The notes beneath the pieces are model-generated. The model ran no database searches, was not told the DNA's origin, and was given only the letters and a program-made list of their open reading frames with translations. The translations under genes and the position numbers were made by a program. DNA of 64,000 bases from Apium graveolens (Eukaryota > Streptophyta > Magnoliopsida > Apiales > Apiaceae): the NCBI RefSeq assembly GCF_009905375.1, contig NC_133647.1, positions 48,232,506 through 48,296,505 of the forward strand, read 5' to 3'. Positions within the stretch are counted from its first letter, which is position 1. Each line of letters opens with the position of its first letter. Positions 12,364 to 25,100 of the stretch are shown one piece after another.

Positions 12364-14680
12364 GGACACCTCAATAAAATGATATTGTTGAAAGGTAAAA
12401 TTGAAAACACTAATGGAGGCTGCTAGAACAATGTTGCAAGATGCCAAGTTGCCAACTAGTTTTTGTGAGGAAGCTGTCAACATTACATGCTACACTCAAA
12501 ATAGATATCTCATTAATAAGAATCTTGGAAAATCACCCTACTCAATCTTATCTAAAAGAAATCCTACTGTGAAGCTTCTTCATGTGTTTGGAAGTAAGTG
12601 TTATATTCTGAAGGACAACTCTAAATATGTGGGAAAATTTGACTCTAAAGTTTTTTAAGTAATTTTTCTTGGATATTCATTGGAGAGAACTGCATACAAA
12701 GTCTAAGTGATTGAACATAAGAAAATTATGGAAATCACAGATGTTACTTTTGATGATGACAAATGTCCAAGCTTGGAATGCCTTGATGAAAATGAAGCTG
12801 AGGCCCTAAAATTTGAAAATCTCAACATTGATAGTGATTCTGAAGATGAAGCTGAAGTCAACACAAATTACAGAATGGATGAAGAGTCAACTGAACAAGT
12901 GAATCATGAGAATGGAAGCTCATCTCATGTACCTGAATTCGATAACACAAACTCATGGGGAGAAAGAGAAGAAAGTTATGCAAGTCATACTAATGGTGAA
13001 GAAAATGCAGAAAACTCAAGTAAACAAACTCACACCATAAAGTGGGATATAAGTCACACTAAAGAAGCAATTATTGGTGATCCAACTGTTAGAGTGAGGA
13101 CTAGAAGTGCAACTATAAATGAATGTCTACATGTATATTTTCTTTCACAAATTGAGCCAAAAAAACTGAAGAAGCTCTACATGATCCTGATTGGATATAT
13201 GCTATGCAAGAGGAGCTAAATCAGTTTGAAAGAAACAAAGTTTGGGAATTGGTTCCTGCACCAAAAAATAAAATATAATTAGAACAAAGTGGGTGTACAA
13301 GAACAAGATGGATGAAAATGGAATTGTCACCAGAAACAAAGCAAGGTTGGTTGTAAATGGTTACTCACATGAGGAAGGAATTGACTATGATGAAACCTTT
13401 GCTCCAGTTGCAAGACTTGAAGAAATAAGGATTTTTTCTTGCATTTGTTGCACAATCAAATTTTAAGATATATGAAATGGATGTCAAAAGTACTTTCCTT
13501 AATGGTGAGTTGGAAGAAGAAGTATATGTGCAACAGCCACCTGACTTTGAAGGTCCAAAATTTCCAGATTTTGTATACAAGTTGCTTAAGGCTCTCTATG
13601 GACTAAAACAAGCACCTAGATCCTTGTATGACACACTGTCAGATTTTCTACTGAAACATAGTTCACTAGAGGAACAATAGACAAGAAACTCTTCTACAAG
13701 CTACATGGTGGTGATATGATCCTAGTTCAGATTTATGTGGATGATATCATTTTTGTATCTACAAATGAAAATCTTTGTCAAATATTCTCTAAGCTTATGC
13801 AGAGTGAATGTGAAAAGAGTATGATGGGGGAATTGAGTTATTTTCTTGGATTTCAAGTCGATCAAAAAAGTGATGGAATCTTTATTAGCCAAACTAAGTA
13901 TGTCAATGATTTATTGAAAAAGTTTGGTATGATTGATTTTTCACCTGCATCTACACCAATGTCTACAGCTACAAAGTTGGATGAAGATAAAATGGGCAAA
14001 AGTGTAGATGTCTCAAGCTATAGAGGAATGATTGGATCTTTGCTGTACTTAACTGCAAGTAGACCAGACATCATAATTGCAACATGTCTATGTGCAAGAT
14101 TTCAAGCCAATCCAAAAGAATTACATTTGATGGTTATGAAGAGAATTTTCAGATACCTAATGGGAACTCCAAACTTGGGATTATGTATCCTAAGGGAACA
14201 GGTTTTGAAGCTGTTGGATACACAGATGCAGATTTTGCTGGACGCAGGGTTGACAGAAAGAGCACTAGTGGAAGCTGTCAGTTTCTTGGAGAAAGACTAG
14301 TATCCTGGTATAGCAAGAAACAACAATTTGTGTCAACTTCCACAGCTGAGGCTGAATACATAGCTGCTGGAAGTTGATGTGCTCAAGTGCTTTGGATTAG
14401 AAATGAGCTAATAAATTATGGTCTAGTGTTACAAAAAATATCAATTTTGTGTGACAATACTAGTGCTATATCTATTATGGCTAATCCAGTTAATTATTGT
14501 AGAACAAAGCACATTGATGTAAGGTACAATGTTATTAGAGAACATGCTGCAAATGGTACCATTGAGCTTATTTTTGTTCCAACATAAAAAGAATTAGCTG
14601 ATATTTTTACTAAACCTTTGGAAGAAACAACTTTCACTAGACTTGTAGGTGAAATTGGAATGTTAAATTCTTCATCCTAA
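12364..14680 (+). pseudogene. Ty1/Copia pol relic: integrase end, RT, RNase H
   Basis: Starts in mid-integrase (TPQ then LMEAARTMLQDAKLP; YTQNRYLINKNLGKSPYSIL; HVFGSKCYIL), then an acidic hinge (12750-13130). RT follows ([60 protein letters not shown]). The catalytic YVDD is at about 13733-13744, then SRPDI, RNase H (YTDADFAG; STAEAEYIAA) and the Copia end signature ADIFTKPL at 14597-14620. Stops interrupt it at about 12656, 12703, 13276, 14376 and 14585, with frameshifts near 13165, 13430, 13670 and 14180. The LTR, gag and protease of this element lie outside, because Gypsy-1 inserted into its integrase. The extra ORF downstream points to the SIRE-like type. Confidence 0.92.
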
Positions 14681-15563
14681 AGACAAGAACTCAGCTAAAT
14701 TATTACAGCAGATTAATTTCTAGTAAATCAAAAGTAATTTTATTTAATTGGAAATTAACTGGAATACGAGTTACAAATATTTCAGAAATCTCTGTATATA
14801 TTTATTTTTCAAAAATTCAAAGTTTAGCTTGGAATTTTTCAATTCTAAGAAAACTGTTCAAGTGTTAATTTACATTTTTAATATGTGAAATTAACACAAG
14901 ACATATTCAAAAAGAACAAAAGTATTTAGAGAACTGAGTTCTCGATAAGTCTAATTGACTTCTCGACAAGCCATTTTGCATCTTCTCGAGTGAGTTCTCG
15001 ATAAGTCAATTTTCTTACTTCTCGAGGGACTTCTTGATAAGCTTCATTATTATTTATTGATAAGTCATTGTAGAGTTCTATATAAGTGTTAACTCACAGA
15101 GTTCTCTGCAAGTATAAATTTAGACTTATATACAACTCAGAACTGAGATAATTTAATCTAATAAATTATTTTGGTAAAATACTTTTGCCAATTTTTTTCT
15201 GATTTTATTTTGATATATTAAAATAAAAATTGGAAATTATTCAGTTCATTCAGGACAAACTGGGTATTTATTTGATATCTCGACAAGTCATTTTCTAGTT
15301 CTCAATAAGAGTCAGAAAAATGACATATCGATATGTATCTATTCTTTTAATATAACTTCTCGATAAACAAATCCCAAACATCCATTTTTAGTTCTCGATA
15401 AGTCATTTACCCTTTACTATTAATACCCAGACATCTCAACAAACACCTCTTTACCCCTTCGAGAACTCTAAGTGACCTCATTTTCAAATCCAAACTGATT
15501 TCTCTCCCGTTTCAAGCTTTTTCTCTCGAATTCTTCTTACCCATTCACTCTTACTCAACAATA
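14681..15563 (+). promoter_or_regulatory. Spacer with repeated TCTCGATAAGTC-like motif and a possible promoter
   Basis: Non-coding. About ten variants of the motif TTCTCGATAAGTC occur in two clusters (14938-15070 and 15277-15410). A good TATA box (CTATATAAG) lies at 15078-15086. The last 100 bp before the ATG at 15564 are CT-rich and free of ATG, like a plant 5' leader. I infer that the extra ORF could have been transcribed from its own internal promoter; the sequence alone does not prove it. Confidence 0.55.
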
Positions 15564-18500
15564 ATGGAACTCAACAATGCTAGAGCTGAAATCCCCAAGA
15601 ATGGAAATAACTACCTTGCTTTCACTGATGCTAAGCAAGATTCTGATACTTTCAAGGGGTTTGTCAAGTTTTTATCTGAATCTTATCTTGCAGGTGCTTT
15701 AACTGCTAACTCAATCATGTACCTGGATGTTCTGCATGAGTTTTGGACAACTGCTGTGGAAAGGACAATTATGAATGAAAACTATACATCTATAATGGTG
15801 AACTGCTCTATTAGAGGCCATCAGTTGGAGTTCAACGAGAAAGATGTGAATCAAGATTTGGGTCTTCCAACTGAAAATCTGGTGGAGGTTCCAACACAGA
15901 TGAGCTAGCTGAGTTCATGGACTTCATCAACTATGGTGGAAGAATCAACCTAGTAAGTCTAAACAGAACAAACCTAAGGAAGGAATGGTCTTTCTTGTTT
16001 GATTCTATTGTGAGGGCCTTCACCTACAGAAAGACAGGATATGAAAATATATCAAGTGTGTTATAGAAGCTAGTGTTCTCCATAGCCCATAACAGACACT
16101 TGAATGTTGGTCTATTGATCCTGGAAGAACTTGCCACCAGGCTCACAATGCCCCTAGCTACAAGAGGTAAAGAAATCTTCTTTCCTAGGTTTATCTTGTC
16201 TACTTTAATTCATAAAATTTTAGACATTCATTTACTTAATGGTATAGATAGGACAAAAATAGGCAATTGTAAGTAAGTGTCCAAAATTATATTTGGCTCA
16301 CTTACTACAAAGAACAAGGTAACTGTAAGTCTCAAACTCACTCCATTTATGTTGGAGAGATTTAGGACTTACCCTTACCCCATGCCTGACATGAGGTCAA
16401 ATACTGATTCTAGTACAGTAATGGTCCTTGTACCCGTGGAAGTACAAACACAGGAACACCAATAGGGACCTTCCAATGCTGAGACCCTTTCTTCTTTACC
16501 ATTAGAAGCTAGGAAACCAACAACTTCATCTTCTCAAAAAGGTGAAGTGAGTAAAAAGAAGAGAAAGCAGGTACCATTAGCTATAATTCCTGAGAGTGGT
16601 GAGGATACAACAGGAAAAGAGTCACCCTTGGTCAGAAAACCAAAGAAGGTAAAACAAAATGAGTTGACCACTCAAGCCACCTCTGCATCCTCCCAAAAGG
16701 ATGTAGTTGTAAAACAGGGACAAAAGCAGACTCTAGGGACATCATCTCAACAGGGTGTCTCTATTGAAAAGAGAACTCTCCCTAGTGCACCCTATAAAGA
16801 GTCCGCACAAGCACTTGAAGCAATTCAAGTGTATGGAAGGAGGAATAATGATGGCACACACAAGGAGAGCACATCTCTTGAAGCTCCCTCATTTACTCAA
16901 GGGGAGCTTCCAAAACTCAATACTGATATTCAAAATCTTATATCTCAAATTTCTTCTTCCTACAATGGAACTCTTGATTCTGGTTCTCAAGAGTTGCCAA
17001 CTTCAAGTGACATGGTTCAAGAAACTGTGTTCACCATCCGGGAACCACAATTATTTGGTGAGAGACTACATGCTGGGTTAGACCTTGATGACACCAACAC
17101 AAACACAGGGGTTTCATCAATTTTTACTGAAGATCTTGTGATAGATACAAATGCACCTTCATGTGCAAATCAACCTTCACAGGTTATAATTTTTTAGGGT
17201 AGTACTCCTGAGGGGGAGCTATCTAAATCCTCTCCAATTCAATTGGAGGTTCCTATTGGGGGAAAAACTCCCCTCAAAATCCTAGATGAAATTGTACTCA
17301 TAATTGAAGCTAGGAGTACAATTTCCAATGATCCTGCTATGGGGGAGGCAAGTACAACACTTTCAAGTGACAGTGTTCTAAAAGAAACACAAGGGTTTGA
17401 GGCTAGAGTACATGAAAGTAACCTAGCTAACTCCCCTCTAATTTAAATGGAGGTTCCCACCACATGTGAGGAACAACAAACTGTCAAAAACACAGAGCAA
17501 TCTGTGATTCAAACTGTGACTTTAGTCACAGGTGGTTCCAACCCAACAGACCAACCCTCTACCTCTCAACCACAACAACCACATCTTATCTCCCAATGGT
17601 TACAGGAAGCTGAAGCTCAACCAACAACCATAGATGATCTTTTTGTTGATCAGCTGTCTGGACTTGCTCAAATCTCTCAACAGTTGCTAACTTCAGATAT
17701 GTCCAACCAGGATTATCAGGCTATAATGCTCATATATCAGACAGGGGTCGAAGAACAACAATCTAAAATTGTTAATGAAGCTGAACATGATGGTAACTGT
17801 GATGCTTGGCTGAACAAAGACTACAGTCTTGAGATGGATGATGTTCTGGCTAAATTAAGGGAAGACTATCTGACCATACTGGGAAGCAATGCAAAGGTCC
17901 TGACTCCGTAAGAGGTCTATGATGTAGTCAATGAAGTTTACAAAGCCCAACTCAAAGCGTTTCACCTATTTGGTAAAGATCTAGAATTAAAATTGATGGT
18001 CATGAAGACAAGATCAGGAAGCTGGTGAGAGAGAAGATGGATGAGATTATTCCTTCTCAAGTCAAGATCACTTTTAAATTCCAACATTTTGCTGACCAAA
18101 TGGCAAGATTTGATCTGAATTCTGTAGAAAAAGATGTCAAAAATCTCAGACAATCTTTTATAGCTTTACATAAGGTGGTTCAATAGCATATCGTAAATTA
18201 CAATGATACAGAACTCAAGTTCAATCAGCTCCACCAAAGCAGATATGAGCCTTCTACACTTTTCATGGAGGGTATCAAATAGGCTGTGCAAGACACCTTT
18301 GGTACCTCTCTTTCTTCAAGCTCTCAACAACCAATCTCTACATCAACAAACCTACAGATTCAATCTCTCCAACAACAAGTTTCATCTTTGCAGTCTTCCA
18401 ATGATTCACTCAGAGCTCAAGTGCAAACTCTGGCATCTATGGTGGAGAGTCAACAGGATGATATCCAGACCCTGGCAGACTCTCACAAGCATTTACAAAT

Positions 18501-20024
18501 GCAAAATTCTATGGCTTTGGGAGCCATCATGGGCAAGCTCAACATTCCATTGCCTGCACTTCCTGAAGCTGTGATGCCCGAAATACCAACTCCCCTACTC
18601 ATGTCTGTCAACAAGACTAAGGGGGAGATAGAAGTTAGGATTCAACAATCCAAGGATGATGGTAAATCAAAGGAACCTAGCAAATTGACATCAACTCACA
18701 CTGGTCAAAACTCTTCAAAAGCTCAATTATCCAAAGATATTGAGGAAGACAGACTTCTAAAAGATGCAGAAGGACCTTATCAAGATCAAAAATTTAATGA
18801 ACTTTTGTCAATCTTAAGAATGTCTCTTCACAACAACTATGTAACCTACAAAAGAGCATTGGCCAACAACATTAACTTTTTCAGACTGGTGATTGTCAAA
18901 ATTGATAATTTTATGGAGAAAAGGATTGTGGCAAATGTGAATGACTATGGGTTGGACAGATGTCTACTTGTGTCTCTCTCCAATCTTCAAAAATTAAGAG
19001 CATCTGAGCTGGATATAGTGATTAATAAAGTACATACAGTGATTCCAGAGGACACCCAACTGCTAAAGGAACTCAAAAATACTCAGATAGCTGCTTTTCC
19101 TGAAGCCTATATATATCCAAGCAGAGGGATTGCCTACATCTGTTCACAATCCAGAAATGCAGATTCTTCACAGTTCCAAAAAAATGTGTAATAAATAATG
19201 TGAGATTGATAATGACACTTGAAACTGATCTCAAGACCAAAATAAACAAGAAACTTGAAGATGAGTAAATGATCAGAATCTTGGGGAGATATCTTCAAAA
19301 TGCAGAGACCATGTTGCCAACTACATATTATAACTTAAAGGATGACAAGAATGATGATGAGTAGAAGCAAGATAATCAACTACCTTCTGGCTCAAATCCA
19401 AGTCAAACTTCTAGAGCAACTAGTAGCAAAGAGAAGAAGCAGTATGATAAGAAGGGAGATGATAAGAAAAGAGGAGAAGAGAGGAGAAGGAAGAAGAAGG
19501 AAGATGGCTCAGAACCACAAAAGCAAACCCTACAAATCCAAATCAATCAAGCTCAATCCTCTAAGCCAACAAACTCAAAAAACATACCACCTCAAACCTC
19601 TAAGCCCAAATTTATGTACAAATAAACTGTTAACACCTTATTGAAAATACCAATCACCTCAAGCCAAACCTTTTTAAAGAAAGTCTCAAACCTAGCTTTT
19701 GTTAAGCCACTAACCAAAATTCATTACAAAGATATTGGAAGAAAATCAAAGAAAATGCAAGTTACTGAGAGGGCCATCTGGAACTGCTTTAATCAAAAAG
19801 ATTTTATACCCTTAAATTGGTGCATCTCAGATGAAGACTACTTTCAACAATTAGCTGAAGAAATTGTTAAAGTTTGGGTTATATCATTGAGAGAAGTAAG
19901 AATCTACTATCAAGATGGATCCTACACATTACTTGGCAGAGACGTAATGGATATATTTTCAACCACAGAACTAAAAAAGGTGATAAGCCTACTGAAGGAT
20001 AAGGATACTAGTACACATGCATAG
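15564..20024 (+). pseudogene. Long extra ORF downstream of Copia pol (SIRE env-like position), broken
   Basis: About 4.46 kb of former coding sequence starts at ATG 15564 with a favourable leader. It is now split by a one-base frameshift near 15900 and stops at about 16064, 16275, 16463, 17195, 17444 and 17909, among others. Readable features in order: an N-terminal globular part with F/W-rich helices (15564-16460), a low-complexity Ser/Thr/Gln/Lys hinge rich in SSQK and KKKRK-like basic clusters (16540-17900), a helical stretch with heptads (IQSLQQQVSSLQ, then SLRAQVQTLASMV; 18360-18500) predicting a coiled coil, a second globular part (18780-19160), a Lys/Arg-rich stretch (19370-19600) and a C-terminal part (19650-20024). 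SIRE-type Copia elements carry an env-like ORF here with a coiled coil, but this one is longer and I do not recognise a named domain. Function unknown. Confidence 0.72.
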
Positions 20025-20025
20025 A

Positions 20026-20922
20026 TGTAATATCCAGGATATCGCATGTAATTATTTTATTAATAAATGATTATTATATGATTATTAAATGATTTTTGGT
20101 GAATTACCTGATGATTAGTATTGATATGTGGATGTTTATATGTGACAGAGTATATGAATGTTAGTTTTAATATGTATAGAATAAAATATAGATAATTGTT
20201 ATATTTTTCTGGCAATTTTTGGAGTGTTATATGATTTTATATTGATTTATAGATTTAATAATTATTTTTTGAATAATTACAAAATTATTTTATAAAACCG
20301 GGAATTGTCCGACTTCAACCGTTTTTGCATTTTTACAACCCAAAACTCTTCTGAAAGCTCCTTCTTAACCTAATATGATATTTTAAGACATTTTCCATGT
20401 TTTGACTTTTTCAATCCAGATTACGGTTTGACCCGTACGCGTCCCGACACAAAATTTTTGATACAATAATCATTTTGATAGATCAATAAAGCCCGCATTC
20501 TCGAAAGACGGGATATTATTACATTATTTTCGTATAAAATGTTTTATAAGAAGCCTGGTTTTGATAATTATCCAAAACAGGTTGATAATTATCCAAAACG
20601 GATTGTTTTTGCAGTTACTTAGCGGCTAAGCAACTAATTTATCGATCCAATACGATCCAACACGAACCAATATTCCATAATATAAATAGCCATTTTATTA
20701 TTACATTTTAGTCGTATAATCACAATCAGTCAGTTACAAATATTAAATTACAGAGAAAAACCCTAAAAACGTTGTGTTCTTCATAATCAAACCCACGAAC
20801 GAAGGCGTTATCGAACTCCGATTTGGGCGTGCAATATATCAAATCGAAGATCTCGAAAAACCCTTTCTGAATCAATCATCTATTTTTGTGCTAGAATCAA
20901 GGCATTTTTCTTATTTAATTAT
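20026..20922 (+). repeat. Family T gypsy LTR, 5' portion
   Basis: Begins TGTAATATCC two bases after the extra-ORF stop. It is collinear with the reverse complement of 43858 downwards and with the far right end of the window: shared blocks include AATAAAATATAGAT, the purine/pyrimidine order around 'gactttttcaatcc', and a 'tataaatagcc' TATA box (here about 20679-20690). It lacks the LTR end because it is interrupted at 20922/20923 by the SIRE-like LTR. A 21-bp tandem duplication (ttgataattatccaaaac unit) lies near 20569-20610. Confidence 0.78.
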
Positions 20923-21904
20923 TGTTAGTCCCTAACAATACAACAAGAATTACAGAAGGGGGTTGAATGAAATTCTGGCTACTTTTTCAAATCTAAAAAT
21001 GTTCTAACTTGATAAAATATGATAGTAATAAAAACACAAGCTTTTAAAACTTTTTGGTGGATTTGAAAGTATTCACCAGAGATATATAAATATCAAATTG
21101 AGAACTCTATAAAGATTTGAATAGCTCACATCTGCTTACAAGTTTGAACAAAACTTCAGAGAAATTCTAACAGAATACAGCTTGCTATGTTTCTCCGAAA
21201 AATAGGATTGCTTAGTTAGTTATTCTACTTGCTACTCTTGGTTTATATATCACCAAGTTACGTGACTAATAAGACAAGCCGAATACAACAAAACTTATCT
21301 AGTCTAAAATCATGTTGCTTCTTTACTTTTTCCAGCATCTTTAACTGTCTTCACAATTACATGGAAATTGTAATGCTTATTTGTTCTCAAGATCCTTCTT
21401 AAACGCTACCACATTCCTTTTGCAAACACCCAACGCATATGACTGTGTTGTCACTGTCAACAACTATTTGAATTTAATCATCCGTCGTGAGTCTTGTAGA
21501 TCATCCGTCAGGAGCTTTGTTGATCATCCATCGGGAGTCTTGTAGATTATCTATCGGGAGTCTACTTGCCACTTGACTCTATTTCACTTATGCAGAATTA
21601 CAAGACATCTCATATTTACAGTTAATTAACCTATTCTACATATCAATATAGTAGTCAACATGACTCGCTGAACCCTAAGCAGTCTACTTGACTGATACAT
21701 GTTGTTTATAGAAATATGCTACAGTTCTTATTTGTTACATAAGCTACTCACTCGATGGATGTCAATTGGTCATCCATCGAGACTATAAGGTTCATCTGTC
21801 GGGACTATATTTGATCATCCGTCGAGTGCTACAAATTACACTAAGTTGAATCTACTAAGGTGTTTTGTTAATCTAATCATCAAGTACACAACATATTCCT
21901 AACA
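20923..21904 (-). repeat. SIRE-like Copia 3' LTR (982 bp)
   Basis: On the minus strand it runs TGTTAGGAAT (21904) to GGGACTAACA (20923). A TATA box (minus GATATATAAACC) lies at about 21242-21253. The U3 part carries eight copies of a 12-mer related to CATCCGTCGGGA: four direct copies at 21479-21560 and four more, one inverted, at 21750-21826. The neighbouring 5 bases at 20918-20922 (attat) are the expected target duplication. Confidence 0.85.
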
Positions 21905-21918
21905 ATCTCCCCCAATTT
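21905..21918 (-). other. Polypurine tract of the SIRE-like element
   Basis: The minus strand reads AAATTGGGGGAGAT immediately before the LTR start TGTTAGG. This purine run primes plus-strand synthesis and fixes the boundary. Confidence 0.85.
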
Positions 21919-22112
21919 ATGTCTACTAGAATTGTAGCCATAAATTAAGAGAAACTTGATGATAACAAAACATCCTAAAAATACAGATTAAAAAGTAGTA
22001 GATAAAAACTGATAAGTGCTACATTATTTATTTGAAACTTGAACAAAGTAAAGTGTACAAAGAGTTCTCACAATCATTTTCATGGTGCTCCTCTAGTCTG
22101 AGCAGATGATTT

Positions 22113-25100
22113 CTATTTTCTTGACTTTCTGGATTTCTTCCCAAGCTTTCTGTAATTTTCTTCAATTTGATTCTGGAGTTGTCTATGAAATTCAAGTTCA
22201 TCAGGTTCAGATAGATCCAGTTTTTCTTGCATTTCCAATAGAGTCACATTGTTAGAGATACTTAGTTGGTCATCCAGTCTGAAGAATCTTCTTACACCTT
22301 TGTCATCCATGAATTCCATCAGCCAATAAGGCCTCAGATGCACTCTACTTCTTGTATAAGGAATTGTTAGAGTCTTTGAGAATGCATCTTTAACTTTATT
22401 ACTCCTTAGCTCTTCAATCTTCTTTAGAACTAGTCTTCTCACAATCACATTGAATCCAAAGTTCTTTTTGAAGGATGAGTAGACCTTTATCAATGCAGAA
22501 CAACTTTCTTCAAGAATCCTGTGAAGAGGCCATGTGATCTCTCTCCTTGCCTTGTATTTGAACACCAGCCTTTCAGGAAGATGTCTGTTAGCATCAATTT
22601 CTCTTACTTCTTCCAGTTCATACAAGTAGAGATATATATCAGAAAACTCCTTGATATCACAGATATATAAGAGATCTCCCTTGTTGACTTTGGGTTGAAC
22701 TTTGGTTGGGGACTTGGTTCTGAGAGTCACAGGCTTCACTTTCTTGATTGCTCTAATCTTAGTTTTCATTGGCTTCTTGAATATAGGTAGATTTAGTTCA
22801 GGAATTAGTAGATTATCCCAGTCTATTGGCTCATCCTTTGGAATGATAGGCTCACCATGAAAGTTCTTCAATGGATCCACCTTGAATTCCTCATGTACCA
22901 CTGAGGGCATGTATGTCTAAGTTGTAGTAGTAGACTTTTTAGGAATATAGTCTTCCATTTCCTCATCACTGAAGTCCAATTTCTTCTTAATTCTTTGCTT
23001 GTACCTTGGTTTCTTTATCTGTTGAGGTTCCTGTTGCATGTCCTGCTCCTTAGTTTCAATGATCACAGGTGGTTTTGTAGATATTTCAGTTACAACTTTC
23101 ACAGCTTGAAGCTTGGTCAAGATAGCATCCTGCTTCTTTTACTGTTTAGCCTTTTTAGCATCCAAGGTAGCCTGCTTCTTTTCTTGCTTGATTCTTTCTT
23201 TTTCTTCTTTCTTTGCTATTATAAACTGAGGGTGCCCAGCCACCACACATATCTCTTTACTATTCCTATAGATCTTGGCAATTCTTCTTTTAAGTGCTGA
23301 ATCAGCTAGATCCTTGTAAAATGTAATTGACCTTGCCAACAGCTTCTTTTCATCTGGCCTAGGTGTCTCAAACAAAAGATCCACAGGGTTTTTTGTCTGA
23401 GAACTTTGAATAGTTCCTTTTTGGCTTCAGAATTAGATTGGCTTTAGGAGATTTAATACATGAAGTTTGGCCTTTTTCTAAGCTGTCAAGACTCATTTCA
23501 TTCACTGTAATTTGTGTGACTTGAGAGTGGTGATGAAAAGTCTTGTCTTGTTTTTGAATTTGACCAAATTTCTTTTGGATATCATCATCAATTTTCTTCC
23601 AATCTATTGGGCTCACTTGCTTCTTCTCAGCTGCTGCTTTTAGCTTGGCTGCTGCTAGATTGATAAGACCAATGCTATCTATAGCAGGTGGCTTTGTGAA
23701 GGCAATTGCTAGCACAATTGCTTTGCTGACTTGTATGTTTAGCACATTCTGCTCCCCCTCACTCCTTGATCCCTCTTGACTAATTGGGACAATAGAGTCT
23801 TCTTTCTCCCCCTTTTTGTTATCAGCAAGTAGGGTAGAGGAAGAAGTTTGTGCTGCCACTAGCTTTTGAAGCAAGTTGGTTTGCTATGCTTGATATAAAT
23901 TAATAGTTTTGAGAGAGGTCTCTACAGCTTTGAGTCTTGTGTCCAAGGAATCAATCTTTGTTGCAAGATTAGCATTTTTCCTCAATTGTCTGTTGATGTC
24001 AAGTACTGTTGATTCTGGAAATTTAGCATCCAATATGTCGAAGACATCCTTCTTGACTTGAGTTATCTCTGTCTTGATTGAAGTGACATCTAGATTATGT
24101 TGAAGAGACTGAATTTGATGTAACTGAAGAGAATCAAGGTGTGCCTGTAGGAGCTTCTTGGTGCTTGCATTGTTTGTTGATTGAAGAGCAGTCTGTGTTT
24201 GATTGATGAGCTGAATGAGAGTAGCCTTGAAGTGATGTTCATCACACTGCTTTGAAAATGCCCAAGATGGCATACCAGATCTAGAGCTAGGGCCTGCTTC
24301 TCCCCTTATGTCCATTGGCTCCTCTTCACTATCATCACCAAAGAAATCTTTTGACCCACCAGCTTCATAGTCAATGTCATCACTAGTTGTCAAAGGCATG
24401 GTTGTGATGGCATTCTTTACTCTTTGCATTGATTGAGTGGTGTGCACCAAGTTCAGCATCCTCTCTGCATTTTTATTGCCCTGTCTAGCCAAAAGTTGAT
24501 ATGGTGGAACAAGATGAGTAAATGTCTCAGCATCCAAAGAGGTGGAATCTATAACAGCTTGACTATCCTGAGATAGTTCCTCTCTATTCGCATCATTGAC
24601 ATTCATTGACTCACTAACAATGAAGTCCATCCTTATTTCTCATGTACCTATATTTCTCTTATTTTCTCTCTGTTCTTGCATCAAGGGCTCCCCTTGGCTC
24701 ACCACCCTCACACCCTCACCTTCACCTACTAAGGTGGAACTCCCCTCACTCACTTTTGCTAGACCTGAAGAAATGGTCTGCATTGGATCACTCATTTCCT
24801 CTCCTTTTGCCTGGGAGCAACGCAGCCTCTCACTCAATTCACTCCCTGCCCTTAGTCCTAAGAGTGATTGTACTACTACTAGATCAAATGCACTTGTGAC
24901 AATTGTTGGGATTTGAAGTTGTGCAGATAGTCCCGACAGATGAGAAACATCCATCGGGATAGTAGTTTGACTAGCCGACGGATGACTGCTGTTAGGCACA
25001 TCCGTCGGGATACAATCACTACTCGACGAATGAACAATATCCAACGGGTTTTAAGAAATGAATAAGTTTGGAGTTGAGACTATTGTAGACTCTGTGCAGA

